The notes: generated by a model from the letters alone, not told the origin. Positions 22,053 to 30,244 are shown, counted from the first letter of the stretch. The stretch is DNA of 33,127 nt from Dactylosporangium siamense (GCF_016862795.1 NZ_BONQ01000153.1:1-33127); one strand, 5' to 3'. Translations and numbers: made by a program.

Positions 22053-23593
22053 CGGTCCTCCTCGGCGGAAACGGGCGGCGCGGGCGGTTTGGGCGGCGCG
22101 GGCGGTTTGGGCGGTGCGGGCGGTTTGGGTGCTTCGGGGCGGGTGCGCCACCACTCGCGGAACGTCTGCCCCGGCGGGCGGGGCAGGTCGCGGCTCGCCG
22201 TCCACGCCGACAGCGGCGGCGGCAACGCCGTGATCCGGTCGGCGCGGCGGCCGAGGAGCCGGCCGAGCCGCATCAGCCGCTCCCCGCCGCGGAACCTCGC
22301 GGGCTTCGCCATCACCCACGCCATCGCCGCCATCGCGACGGCCTCCGCGGACGGCACCGGCCGCGCGGCCCGCTCCTCGACGTGCCGGGCCCGCAGGTGC
22401 ACCAGCATCGCCGGGATGTCGATGCGCACGGGACACGCGTCGAAGCACGCGCCGCAGAGGCTGGACGCGTACGGCAGCGAGGCGTTGTCCTCGACCCCGG
22501 TGAGCTGCGGGCTGAGCACGGCGCCGATCGGGCCCGGGTACACGGAGCCGTAGGCGTGCCCGCCGGTGCGCTCGTACACGGGGCAGACGTTGAGGCAGGC
22601 ACTGCACCGGATGCAGTGCAGCGCGGACCGGCCCCGCTCGTCGGACAGCACGGCGGTGCGGCCGTTGTCGAGCAGGACGAGATGGAAGTCCTGCGGGCCG
22701 TCGCCGGGGGTGACCCCGGTCCACAGCGACGTGTACGGGTTCATCCGCTCGCCCGTCGAGGAGCGCGGCAGCAGCTGCAGGAACACCTCGAGGTCGGTCC
22801 AGGCCGGCACGACCTTCTCGATACCCATGACAGTGATCAGGGTCTGCGGCAGGGTCAGGCACATCCGGCCGTTGCCCTCGGACTCGACGACCGCGAGGGT
22901 GCCGGACTCGGCGACCGCGAAGTTCGCCCCGGACACCGCGACCCGCGCGGTCAGGAACTTCTCGCGCAGATACGCCCGGGCGGCCATGGCCAGGTCGCGC
23001 GGCTCGTCCGACAGGTCGCCCACGCCGGGCATGGTGCGGCGGAAGATGTCGCGGATCTCGGTGCGGTTGCGGTGGATGGCCGGGACCAGGATGTGCGACG
23101 GCTTGTCGTCGCCGAGCTGCACGATGAGCTCCGCGAGGTCGGTCTCCCAGGCGGTGACCCCGCCCTCGGCCAGGGCCTCGTTGAGCCCGATCTCCTGGGT
23201 GGCCATCGACTTGACCTTGACGACCTCGTCGGCGCCGGCGGCCCGGACCAGGCCGAGCACGATCGCGTTGGCCTCGGTGGCGTCGCGGGCCCAGTGCACG
23301 GTGCCACCCCGGGCGGTGACCTGCTCCTCCAGCTGGGTCAGCAGCTCGGGCAGGCGGGCCATGGTCGCGGCCTTGACCGCCTCGCCCGCGAGGCGCAGCT
23401 CCTCCCAGTCGGGGACCTCGCCGACGACGGCGGCACGCTTCCCGCGGATCGTGCGGGTGGCGTGGCCGAGGTTGCGCCGCAGCTGCCCGTTGCCGAGCGC
23501 GGTGCGGGCGGCGTCGGGGAACGGCTCGTCACCCCGGAGGGCGCCGACACCGCGCGGTGCGTACACCGGCATCCCGAGAAATGTCGAGGTCAT
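22049..23593 (-). CDS. lutB: LutB, iron-sulfur subunit with LUD domain
   Basis: 514 aa. The N-terminal two-thirds is a LUD domain (VKVKSMATQEIGLNEAL, HRNRTEIRDIF, AVAESGTLAVVESEGNGRM). Two 4Fe-4S ferredoxin motifs follow (CIRCSACLNVCPVY near 325-340 and CGACFDACPVRID near 375-390), then a C-terminal extension. It is the electron-carrying core of LutABC. The last 40 residues hold three PPAPPKP-type repeats (18-bp DNA repeat, 22070-22125) just before the end, which standard LutB lacks. ATG 23593 overlaps the lutA stop (ATGA), as does its own stop with lutC, so all three are translationally coupled. Confidence 0.93.
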   Translation of the reverse strand: MTSTFLGMPVYAPRGVGALRGDEPFPDAARTALGNGQLRRNLGHATRTIRGKRAAVVGEVPDWEELRLAGEAVKAATMARLPELLTQLEEQVTARGGTVHWARDATEANAIVLGLVRAAGADEVVKVKSMATQEIGLNEALAEGGVTAWETDLAELIVQLGDDKPSHILVPAIHRNRTEIRDIFRRTMPGVGDLSDEPRDLAMAARAYLREKFLTARVAVSGANFAVAESGTLAVVESEGNGRMCLTLPQTLITVMGIEKVVPAWTDLEVFLQLLPRSSTGERMNPYTSLWTGVTPGDGPQDFHLVLLDNGRTAVLSDERGRSALHCIRCSACLNVCPVYERTGGHAYGSVYPGPIGAVLSPQLTGVEDNASLPYASSLCGACFDACPVRIDIPAMLVHLRARHVEERAARPVPSAEAVAMAAMAWVMAKPARFRGGERLMRLGRLLGRRADRITALPPPLSAWTASRDLPRPPGQTFREWWRTRPEAPKPPAPPKPPAPPKPPAPPVSAEEDR

Positions 23594-24327
23594 GTCGCCG
23601 CCAGGATCTCGGCGAGGTGCACCGGCCGGGCCACCGCACCGGCATCGGCGGTCAGCCGGGACAGGCCACCGCCCATGTGCATCAGGCAGGACGAGTCGCC
23701 GGCGGACACGACGTCGGCGCCGGTGGACAGCACGTTGCGGAGCTTGTCGCTGAGCATCGCCGCGGACGTGTCGGCGTTCTTCAGCGCGAACGTGCCACCG
23801 AAACCGCAGCACTGGTCGGCGCCGGGCAGCTCGACCAGGTCGATGCCCTTGACGGCCCGCAGCAGCCGCAGCGGACGGTCGGCGACCCGCAGCATGCGCA
23901 GCGAGTGACAGGTCGGGTGGTAGGTGACCCGGTGCGGGTAATGCGCGCCGACGTCGGTGACGCCGAGGACGTCGACGAGGAACTCCGACAGCTCGTAGGT
24001 GCGCGCGCCCACCTCCTCGGCCCGGTGCGACAGGGCGACCCGCCCGGCGCGGCGGGCGACGGCGGCGTGCTGGTGGCGGATCGAGCCGACGCACGAGCCG
24101 GACGGCGCGACGATCGCCTCGAACCCGGCGAAGGTGTCGACCTGGTGCTCGACGAGCTTCACGGCCTCACGCTGATAGCCGGTGTTGATGTGCATCTGGC
24201 CGCAGCAGGTCTGGGCCTCGGGGAAGACCACCTCATGCCCGAGCCGCTCCAGCAGCTCGACCGTGGCCCGGCCGACCTGCGGGAACATCGCATCGGCGAG
24301 GCAGGTCACGAACAGTGCCACACGCAT
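23590..24327 (-). CDS. lutA: LutA, cysteine-rich CCG-domain subunit
   Basis: 245 aa with two CCG domains, as in LutA and the GlcF/HdrB subunits: TCCGQMHINTGY (Cys41, Cys42) and DQCCGFGGTFALK (Cys173, Cys174). It also has single Cys at 9, 79 and 140 (VTCLAD, GSCVGS, HPTCHSL) that complete the cluster sites. It acts with LutB and LutC to oxidise L-lactate. The start ATG 24327 comes 3 nt after the LacI-type gene's stop, so the operon begins with the regulator. Cytoplasmic. Confidence 0.93.
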   Translation of the reverse strand: MRVALFVTCLADAMFPQVGRATVELLERLGHEVVFPEAQTCCGQMHINTGYQREAVKLVEHQVDTFAGFEAIVAPSGSCVGSIRHQHAAVARRAGRVALSHRAEEVGARTYELSEFLVDVLGVTDVGAHYPHRVTYHPTCHSLRMLRVADRPLRLLRAVKGIDLVELPGADQCCGFGGTFALKNADTSAAMLSDKLRNVLSTGADVVSAGDSSCLMHMGGGLSRLTADAGAVARPVHLAEILAAT

Positions 24328-24330
24328 TGA

Positions 24331-25353
24331 TCACCGCCCAATTCTTCGGGGCCGGCGGGTGCGGGGCCGGCCACTCGACTCGCGGACGATCAGCTCCGGC
24401 TGGAACACCACGTGCCGGTGTTCGTGCCGCCCGTCGTCCTCGATCTCCTCGAGCAGCAGGGCCGTGGCGGTGCGACCGAGCTGTTCCCGAGGCTGACGCA
24501 CGGAGGATAGCGGCACCGCGGCCGCGGCGGCGAACTCGATGTCGTCATATCCCACGATCGCCACGTCCTGCGGCACGCGGATGCCCCGCTGGGTCAGGCC
24601 CTGCAGGACACCGAGCGCGACGAGGTCGTTGGCGCAGAACACCGCGGTCGCGTCGTCGATCTCGGCCGCGGCGGCGCGGCCGGCGGCGACGGTGAGGTTG
24701 GCGGTGGAGACCACGGACAGCTCGGCGCGGCCCTGGACCGCCTCGACGATCCCGGCGTGCCGGTCGCGGACCTGGGTGACCGTGGCGGGCCCGCCGACGA
24801 ACGTGATCCGCTCGTGGCCCTGCTCGACGAGGTGCTCGCCGGCGAGGCGCCCGCCGAGCAGGTCGTCGACGGCGACGGAGCAGCGGCTGTGCCGGCCCGA
24901 GCCGCGGTCGACGAGGACGACCGGGGTGCCGCGCTGGATGAGCAGCTCGAGGCGCGAGTTCGGCGACTCGTCGACGGGCGTGATGAGCACACCGCGGACC
25001 CGCTGCTCCTCGAGGAGGTCGAGGTGGCGCTGCTCCCGGCCGGCGTCCTCGCCGCTGTTGCAGACCACGACCATCACGCCGTGCTCCTCGGCGGCCGCCT
25101 CCGCGCCGCGGACCACGTCGGTGAAGAACGGGTTGGTCACGTCGAGCACGACGAGGGCGATCTGCCGGCTGTGCCCGGCGCGCAGCTGCCGGGCCGAGTC
25201 GTTGCGCACATAACCCAGCTCGGTGATGGCGTCCAGGACCCGTTGCCGGGTCGAGGAGGCGACCAGCTCGGGCCGGTTGAGCACGTTGCTGACGGTGCCG
25301 ATGGAGACGCCCGCGCGGCGGGCCACCTCCTTGATGCCGGTCGTGTTGGACAT
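24331..25353 (-). CDS. LacI-family regulator of the lut operon
   Basis: 340 aa. The N-terminal HTH is complete (IKEVARRAGVSIGTVSNVLNRPELVASSTRQRVLDAI, with the hinge helix RQLRAG). The periplasmic-binding-like domain follows (ALVVLDVTNPFFTDVVRGAE, DDLLGGRLAGEHLVEQGHERITFVGGP, AVFCANDLVALGVLQGL, VAIVGYDDIEFA). It lies 3 nt before lutA on the same strand, so it most likely represses its own operon. Upstream are the palindrome TGAAACGTTTCA (25435-25446) and a second inverted repeat nearer the start (25374-25389). The inducer is not visible. Lactate operons in other bacteria often use GntR/LldR regulators; a LacI type suggests a sugar or sugar-derived signal, for example deoxy-sugar breakdown that yields lactate. 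Confidence 0.88.
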   Translation of the reverse strand: MSNTTGIKEVARRAGVSIGTVSNVLNRPELVASSTRQRVLDAITELGYVRNDSARQLRAGHSRQIALVVLDVTNPFFTDVVRGAEAAAEEHGVMVVVCNSGEDAGREQRHLDLLEEQRVRGVLITPVDESPNSRLELLIQRGTPVVLVDRGSGRHSRCSVAVDDLLGGRLAGEHLVEQGHERITFVGGPATVTQVRDRHAGIVEAVQGRAELSVVSTANLTVAAGRAAAAEIDDATAVFCANDLVALGVLQGLTQRGIRVPQDVAIVGYDDIEFAAAAAVPLSSVRQPREQLGRTATALLLEEIEDDGRHEHRHVVFQPELIVRESSGRPRTRRPRRIGR

Positions 25354-25373
25354 CGGTCTCCCGGGATTGCCTG

Positions 25374-25389
25374 AAGCGTGTCAACGCTT
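25374..25389. promoter_or_regulatory. Second inverted repeat upstream of lacI
   Basis: AAGCGT-GTCA-ACGCTT has 6-bp arms and a 4-bp centre, 21 bp before the start codon. It overlaps a TGAAGCG half like that of the operator further up, so it may be a second, weaker LacI-type site over the promoter. Confidence 0.45.
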
Positions 25390-25434
25390 GGAGCACTGTG
25401 CCACATGTGTCGAACCGTCACTGTAGCCACAGCA

Positions 25435-25446
25435 TGAAACGTTTCA
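25435..25446. promoter_or_regulatory. LacI-type operator TGAAACGTTTCA
   Basis: A perfect 12-bp palindrome with the central CG pair that LacI hinge helices bind, 82 bp upstream of the lacI-type start and 76 bp upstream of the divergent lipoprotein start. It may control both directions. Confidence 0.7.
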
Positions 25447-25506
25447 CAATAGTGGCACACGCCGCCCGGCACCGGCCGGAGGGCAGCGCGGCACCGCCCG
25501 GACGGC

Positions 25507-25522
25507 TAGGGTCGGACAACTG
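25507..25522 (+). promoter_or_regulatory. Likely promoter of the lipoprotein gene
   Basis: TAGGGT (25507-25512) lies 9 nt before the GTG. There is no Shine-Dalgarno sequence, so the mRNA may be leaderless or nearly so. Confidence 0.4.
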
Positions 25523-26361
25523 TGAAGCGTCTCCTCCTCCTGGCTGTTGTCCTGCTGAACGCCGGCGCGTGCGCGCCCGGGTCGCCCGACCTGCCCGCGG
25601 AGGAGCCCGCGCACCAGGTGAAGTTCGAGGTCAGCGGCACCGGCAGCGCCAACGAGGACGTGCGGATCGAGTTCTCGGCCGGCCGCGGCGCCGCGACCGG
25701 CACGGCCACCGCGCCGGGTGCGTCACCGGCCTGGTCGACGACGGTCACCTCCGAGGCCGGGGTGTCGACGCTGCTGCTGGGCGCCTCCGCCGCCAGCTCC
25801 GACCTCAGCTTCAAACTGACCTGCGTCATCAGCGTCGACGGCGTCGAGGTGCTCTGGAACCGGGGCCCCTACAGCTGCAGCGCCTCGTTCGAGCTGCGCA
25901 ACCTGGCCTCGGCGAAGGCAGCCGCGGCCGCGAAGTCGCCGTCGTCCCCTTCGCTGGTGACTCCCTCAGTGCCGGCCTCGGCCGCGGCGCCGCCGGCCGG
26001 GTGCCGGTTCGTGGCCGCCGCGGACCTGTCGGACCTGGTGTCCCGGCTGGCGCGGGTCGCCAAGCCGGTCCAGTCGACCAGCGGCACCGAGACGAGCTGC
26101 CGATACGTCATCGACGCCCAGTCGACCAGCGTCCTCGTCGAGTGGGCTCCCGGGAAGCAGGCGGAGCCGCTGCCGGGGACGCCGCGCGAGCCGGGCGTCG
26201 CCGAACCCGCGTACTTCTCGGACCAGGGCATGTTCCAGCAGCTGCAGGTCCAGCGGAAGCAGGGCCTGTGCACGATCACCGTGCAACGCGGCCAGCTCGA
26301 CCTCGACGCCCGCAAGCTCGCCGTCGAGGTCTACGCGTTGGCCCGCCCCAACCTGCCCTGA
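25522..26361 (+). CDS. Lipoprotein with MmpS-like and C-terminal Cys domains
   Basis: 279 aa. The signal peptide ends in the lipobox LNAGAC (Cys17), so the protein is lipid-anchored outside the membrane. Residues 30-130 resemble MmpS-type beta-sandwich domains (VKFEVSGTGSANEDVRIEFSAG, SDLSFKLTCVISVDGVEV, with Cys in TCVI and YSCS). An Ala/Ser/Pro linker leads to a second domain (about 165-279) with two Cys pairs (GCRFV, SCRYVID, LCTITV) and a YFSDQGMF centre like the DUF3558/DUF2020-type lipoprotein domains. MmpS proteins assist MmpL transporters, but no MmpL is present here, so the name is structural only. GTG start with a -10-like box. The stop lies at the head of a 14-bp tandem array. Confidence 0.7.
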   Translation: MKRLLLLAVVLLNAGACAPGSPDLPAEEPAHQVKFEVSGTGSANEDVRIEFSAGRGAATGTATAPGASPAWSTTVTSEAGVSTLLLGASAASSDLSFKLTCVISVDGVEVLWNRGPYSCSASFELRNLASAKAAAAAKSPSSPSLVTPSVPASAAAPPAGCRFVAAADLSDLVSRLARVAKPVQSTSGTETSCRYVIDAQSTSVLVEWAPGKQAEPLPGTPREPGVAEPAYFSDQGMFQQLQVQRKQGLCTITVQRGQLDLDARKLAVEVYALARPNLP

Positions 26362-26367
26362 CCGCTC

Positions 26368-26465
26368 GGTCCGCGCCGCTTGGTCCGCGCCGCTCGGTCC
26401 GCGCCGCTCGGTCCGCGCCGCTCGGTCCGCGCCGCTCGGTCCGCGCCGCTCGGTCCGCGCCGCTC
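26368..26465. repeat. 14-bp tandem array between convergent genes
   Basis: Seven units of GGTCCGCGCCGCTC (starts 26368, 26382, 26396, 26410, 26424, 26438, 26452; one base differs in the first). They fill the whole gap between the lipoprotein's TGA (26359-26361) and the HD-domain gene. The next copy has TCAGTCC in place of TCGGTCC, and that TCA (26464-26466) is the HD gene's stop. Confidence 0.92.
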
Positions 26466-27024
26466 AGTCCACCGGAAAGGCGGCCTGGAACGCCAGGCGG
26501 GCGTCGGCGTCTTCGGCGACGCGGGTCAGCTCGTCGTCGAGGACCAGGAACGCCTCCCACGGCTCGCGCCCGCCGCCGAGCAGCGCCGCGACCCGCTGCT
26601 CCAGGCCGTCCACCCGCTTGCCCTTCCACACCTTGTCGGCGAGCGTCACCAGGAGCTCCTCCGCGGTCGCGTCCGGCCGCTCCCACTGGCCGTGCGTCGC
26701 CGCGAACCTGGCCAGGTCCCCGTGGTCACGCAGCAGGTCCGCGCCGGTGGCCTCGTGCGCGCTGCCGGGCTCCGACAGCTCCCGCCGGTGCACGGCCTTG
26801 CCGATGTCGTGCGTCGCCGCGCCGAACAGCACCGCCGCCCGGTCCACCACCAGCCCCGGCGCCGCCTCCGCCAGCCAGTCCAGCAGCTGCGCGGCGACGT
26901 CGTGCACGAGCCGCAGGTGCGCGACCAGCCTCGGCGGCGCGTCCACCCGGCGCAGGACCGCCACCACCTCCGGCGGCAGCGGCCGCGGTCCGGGCTCGGC
27001 CAGCGCCCGCTCGAACGCGCTCAC
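26464..27024 (-). CDS. HD-domain protein
   Basis: 186 aa. A metal-binding HD domain is visible: His41 in RLVHDVAAQLL and the central His72-Asp73 in LFGAATHDIGKAVH, then GADLLRDHGDLARFAATHG and LLVTLADKVWKGKR, whose Asp completes the site. HD proteins are phosphohydrolases for nucleotides or similar substrates; the substrate here is not visible. The GTG start at 27024 overlaps the stop of the phosphopantetheinyl transferase gene (GTGA), so it is translated with that gene. Cytoplasmic. Its stop codon is the last, diverged unit of the 14-bp tandem array. Confidence 0.85.
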   Translation of the reverse strand: MSAFERALAEPGPRPLPPEVVAVLRRVDAPPRLVAHLRLVHDVAAQLLDWLAEAAPGLVVDRAAVLFGAATHDIGKAVHRRELSEPGSAHEATGADLLRDHGDLARFAATHGQWERPDATAEELLVTLADKVWKGKRVDGLEQRVAALLGGGREPWEAFLVLDDELTRVAEDADARLAFQAAFPVD

Positions 27025-27668
27025 CGCTCCACGTGCCCGGCGGTGCGGACCAGGTCCGGCTCGGCGGCGAACCGGCCGCGGAACACCTCCGGCGCGCCCG
27101 GCGACCCGGCCAGCTTCTCCGGCAGGATCGCCGCCTCGAACGTGCCCCCCGCCACGTCGATGGTCAGCCTGGCGTCGTGGAAGTCGAGCCAGGTCCCCAT
27201 GATCGGCGACCACATCTTGAACACCGTCTCCTTGGCGCTGAAGTGCACCGCCGGCCACCACGGCTCGTCCGGCCGGGCCGCGCACCAGGCGATCTCCTCC
27301 GGCAGCAGGATCGACGGCAGGATGTCGGCCGGCAGCACCGTGCGGCGCTCGGCGTCGATCCCGACCGCGCGCAGGTCCGGCACCTGGGCGACGGCGACGG
27401 CGCAGTAGCCCTTGGTGTGGGTGATGCTCCCGGTCGTCCCCGCCGGCCAGATCGGCGCCCGGCTCGGCGCCGACAGCACCGGCTGGCCGTGGATCCCGAC
27501 CTGTGCGAGGGCCCGCCGCGCACAGACCCGCCCCGCGGTGAACTCGCGCCGCCGGCCCTCGACCGCCCGCGGCGACAGGTGCACCGCCTCGTCGGGCAGC
27601 AGGGCACCGGTCCAGTCGTCGTCCCCGGCGACCTCGACCACCACGAACTCCGGCAACAGGTCACGCAC
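27021..27668 (-). CDS. 4'-phosphopantetheinyl transferase (Sfp/EntD type)
   Basis: The enzyme activates carrier proteins of fatty acid, polyketide or non-ribosomal peptide pathways by adding the phosphopantetheine arm from CoA. The signature motifs are FTAGRVCARRAL (44-54), SITHTKGYCAVAVA (81-94), VGIDAE with Mg ligands Asp105 and Glu107, and FSAKETVFK with Lys146 and Glu147. 215 aa, full length for the EntD-like group. No carrier protein, polyketide or peptide synthase is in the window, so it is a stand-alone enzyme serving clusters elsewhere. GTG 27668 overlaps the end of the membrane-protein gene by 8 nt, and its own stop overlaps the HD gene. Confidence 0.92.
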   Translation of the reverse strand: MRDLLPEFVVVEVAGDDDWTGALLPDEAVHLSPRAVEGRRREFTAGRVCARRALAQVGIHGQPVLSAPSRAPIWPAGTTGSITHTKGYCAVAVAQVPDLRAVGIDAERRTVLPADILPSILLPEEIAWCAARPDEPWWPAVHFSAKETVFKMWSPIMGTWLDFHDARLTIDVAGGTFEAAILPEKLAGSPGAPEVFRGRFAAEPDLVRTAGHVER

Positions 27669-28704
27669 GAGCGGGAACCCTACCTCCGGCGGCCAGGGTG
27701 CCGAGGACGGCGCCGGCCAGGGCGTTGAGGACGACGACGCCGGCCCACAGCTCCTCCGACCACGCCACGCCCAGCGACGTCTGCACGCCGATCAGGTGGG
27801 TGGTCCAGACCAGCAGCGGGAGCAGCGCGCCGACCGCGACCGGGACCAGGTGCGGGTGCCGCACCGCGACCCAGCGCACGGCCACGTCGGCGACGACGGC
27901 GCCGGCCAGAGGCCACAGCTGCGCGGCGAGGTTCTCGAAGTCGTTGAAGACGCCGTTGGGGACTGAGGCGGCGGCGACGACGACCGTGAGGAGGCCGGCC
28001 GGGATCCGGCCGAGCCGGGTCCACACGAACAGGGCGGCGGTGACGACCAACGTGGTGAAGGTCAGGTGCTGTGCGAGCCCGAACGCCTGCCCGTTGCCAT
28101 ACCCGTCGAACGCGGCGGGCGCGTCGATGAACGGCGACAGGTAGTTGAGGAAGAAGGCGGCGATGCCGACCGCGCTCAGCGTGCTCAGCAGGACCGGCAG
28201 GTCGCCGGCGATCGGGAGGCGCGACGGCTGGGCCTCGGCCGCGCGGCGGGCCGCGGCGGCGCGGACCGGGGTCGTGATCATCAGCATGCCGGCGGTCAGC
28301 AGCAGCAGATGCGGCGGGCTGAGCAGGGCCTCGAGGTCGACCTCGATGCCGAGCAGCGTGTGCCAGGCCATGTCGACGGCGCCGCCGACGGCGAAGAGGA
28401 CGGCGCCGAGCAGGCCGAGCCCGTAGCCGGCGGGGACCCAGTCCTGGACGGGGCCGGCCGGGCGGCCGCGCCACAGGCTCGCCGGGACCAGGGCGACGGC
28501 GAGCGCCGCGTAGCCGCTGTAGAGCACGCCGTGCCACGGGGTGAAGAACGTCTCCAGCTCCGGCACGTGCGAGTGGGCCCAGCCGTCGAGGTAGAGCCCG
28601 CCGGTGAGCCACAGCGTGGCGAGCGCGACGGCCAGGTCCCGGCGCGAGGTCGACACCGGCCGGTCGGGGGCGGTCGTCGCGTGCGGAGCGGTGGTGGTCG
28701 CCAT
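27661..28704 (-). CDS. Polytopic membrane protein of unknown function
   Basis: 347 aa with about nine membrane helices, starting near residue 24 (LAVALATLWLTGGLYLDGWAH). Charged or polar residues in and near the helices (YLDGWAHSHVPELETFFTPWH, VDMAWHTLLGIEVDLEAL, SPPHLLLLTAGM, AQHLTFTTLV) recall His/Asp-rich transmembrane enzymes or transporters. I do not recognise the family. The start ATG 28704 has AGGA about 8 nt upstream; an ATG six codons earlier is possible. It lies between an FAD oxidoreductase and the phosphopantetheinyl transferase on the same strand, and overlaps the latter. Confidence 0.65.
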   Translation of the reverse strand: MATTTAPHATTAPDRPVSTSRRDLAVALATLWLTGGLYLDGWAHSHVPELETFFTPWHGVLYSGYAALAVALVPASLWRGRPAGPVQDWVPAGYGLGLLGAVLFAVGGAVDMAWHTLLGIEVDLEALLSPPHLLLLTAGMLMITTPVRAAAARRAAEAQPSRLPIAGDLPVLLSTLSAVGIAAFFLNYLSPFIDAPAAFDGYGNGQAFGLAQHLTFTTLVVTAALFVWTRLGRIPAGLLTVVVAAASVPNGVFNDFENLAAQLWPLAGAVVADVAVRWVAVRHPHLVPVAVGALLPLLVWTTHLIGVQTSLGVAWSEELWAGVVVLNALAGAVLGTLAAGGRVPARA

Positions 28705-28777
28705 GGATCGATCCTGACGCATCGACGGAGGCGAGGCGACCCCGTCCGGCGGAAATGCACGCGACGAGATGCGTCGA

Positions 28778-30208
28778 CTACGTTGCGTCAGGGATGCTGG
28801 CGCCCTGTGCGCGCAGGACCCGCTGGACGTGCGCCGCCGGGATCTCGCGCGGCGGCTTGCCGACCCGGGCCGACAGGGCCGCGCACACGCCCGCGGCCTG
28901 GCCGGTCGCCATCGAGATGGGCATGATGCGATACGAGCTGTGCGCCACGTGGTCGCCGGAGATGCAGCGCCCCGCGACGAGCAGCCGGTCCACGTCACGG
29001 GGCAGCAGCGTCCGCAGCGGGATGTCGTAGGACGTGCCCTGCGGCAGCCGGCGCAGGATCGTGCCCGGGCCGTTCGGGTTGTGGATGTCGACCGGATACG
29101 CGCCGCGCGCCACCACGTCCGGAAACTTCCGCGCGTCGAGGACGTCCTGGCCGGTGAGCTGGTAGTCGCCGAGCACCCGGCGGGTCTCCCGCACGCCGAC
29201 CTGCACGCCGCTCTGGATCACGTACGAGGACTCGAACCCGGGCACGCGGGTCCGCAGGAACCGGGCGATGCTGTCCAGCTGGCGGTGCATCGCCAGCTCG
29301 GCCCGGGTCAGGTCCCACACGCTGACGCCGAGGCCGCCGAAGCGGGTCGAGTTGACCGACACCTCGCCCTCGTGCGGGGTGGCGAAGAACAGCACGTCCT
29401 CCCGCGGCAGGTCCAGCTCGCCCGCGTCGCGCGCCTCCCGGATCAGGTCCCACAGGCCGTGCACGCCCTTCCACTGGTCGGGGTGCTCGCGGACGTACTC
29501 GGCGAAGCCCTCCCGCCGAAGGTCGCCGATCCGGAACATCAGCGTCATCGGCTGGGTCAGCCCGTCCTCGGGGCGGCCCACCTCGTAGGGGGCGCCCGCC
29601 GACGCGGCCAGGTCACCGTCGCCGGTGCAGTCCACGACGACGTCGGCGTCGATCACGACGGGGCCGGACTTCGTCTCGAACACCACGCGGGAGGCGTCGG
29701 GCAGCGCGATGAGGTCGGAGGCGAACGCGTGCAGCAGCAGCTTCACGCCGGCGCCGCCGAGCATGTCGTACGTGACGAGCTTGAACGTCTCCGGGTCGAA
29801 CGGGACCGTGTATCCCGTCTCCTTCGCCGGCGTGATCGCGCCACCGGCCCGGACCAGGCGGTCCAGCAGCATCCACAGCACCCCGGCGACGACCGGCTCG
29901 CCCTCGCCGTGGTCGGTGGGCAGCAGCCGGCTGTCGTCGCCGCCGACCGCCTGCTTGATCTCGTTGTGGAAGCTCATCAGCGGCATGACGAGGGCCGCGG
30001 TGGCGTTGCCGCCGAGGAACCCGTACCGCTCGACCAGCACGACGTCGGCGCCGGCGGCCGCCGCGCCCATCGCCGCCCCGAACCCGGCCGGGCCGCCACC
30101 GACCACCAGGACCTCGGTGTGCCCGCCGTGCTCCGCCGTCCTCGGCGGCAGGTGCACCCGTTGCGTGCTGCCCGGCCGGCCCAGCGCGGTGCTGTCCGGT
30201 GGGTTCAT
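28778..30208 (-). CDS. FAD-dependent oxidoreductase (FAD_oxidored type)
   Basis: 476 aa. The dinucleotide motif is EVLVVGGGPAGFGAAMGAAAAGADVVLVER (GGGPAG at 37-42, with the Glu of LVER closing it). Then come RYGFLGGNATAALVMP, a marker of this subfamily, VVDCTGDGDLAASAGA, and the C-terminal FAD site RLLVAGRCISGDHVAHSS, MPISMATGQAAGVCAAL. The substrate is unknown. Cytoplasmic. It is second in a minus-strand operon after a polysaccharide pyruvyl transferase, with a duplicated 20-bp junction between them (see 30205-30244). A 73-bp gap separates it from the next gene. Confidence 0.88.
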   Translation of the reverse strand: MNPPDSTALGRPGSTQRVHLPPRTAEHGGHTEVLVVGGGPAGFGAAMGAAAAGADVVLVERYGFLGGNATAALVMPLMSFHNEIKQAVGGDDSRLLPTDHGEGEPVVAGVLWMLLDRLVRAGGAITPAKETGYTVPFDPETFKLVTYDMLGGAGVKLLLHAFASDLIALPDASRVVFETKSGPVVIDADVVVDCTGDGDLAASAGAPYEVGRPEDGLTQPMTLMFRIGDLRREGFAEYVREHPDQWKGVHGLWDLIREARDAGELDLPREDVLFFATPHEGEVSVNSTRFGGLGVSVWDLTRAELAMHRQLDSIARFLRTRVPGFESSYVIQSGVQVGVRETRRVLGDYQLTGQDVLDARKFPDVVARGAYPVDIHNPNGPGTILRRLPQGTSYDIPLRTLLPRDVDRLLVAGRCISGDHVAHSSYRIMPISMATGQAAGVCAALSARVGKPPREIPAAHVQRVLRAQGASIPDAT

Positions 30209-30244
30209 GCCGCGACCTTCGTCGTCATGCCGCGACCTTCGTCC
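30205..30244. repeat. 20-bp duplication of a stop/start junction
   Basis: TCATGCCGCGACCTTCGTCG occurs at 30205-30224 and again, with one change, at 30225-30244. On the minus strand each copy ends GCATGA. The upstream copy provides the TGA of the pyruvyl transferase (30227-30225), the downstream copy the ATG of the FAD oxidoreductase (30208-30206). Confidence 0.9.
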
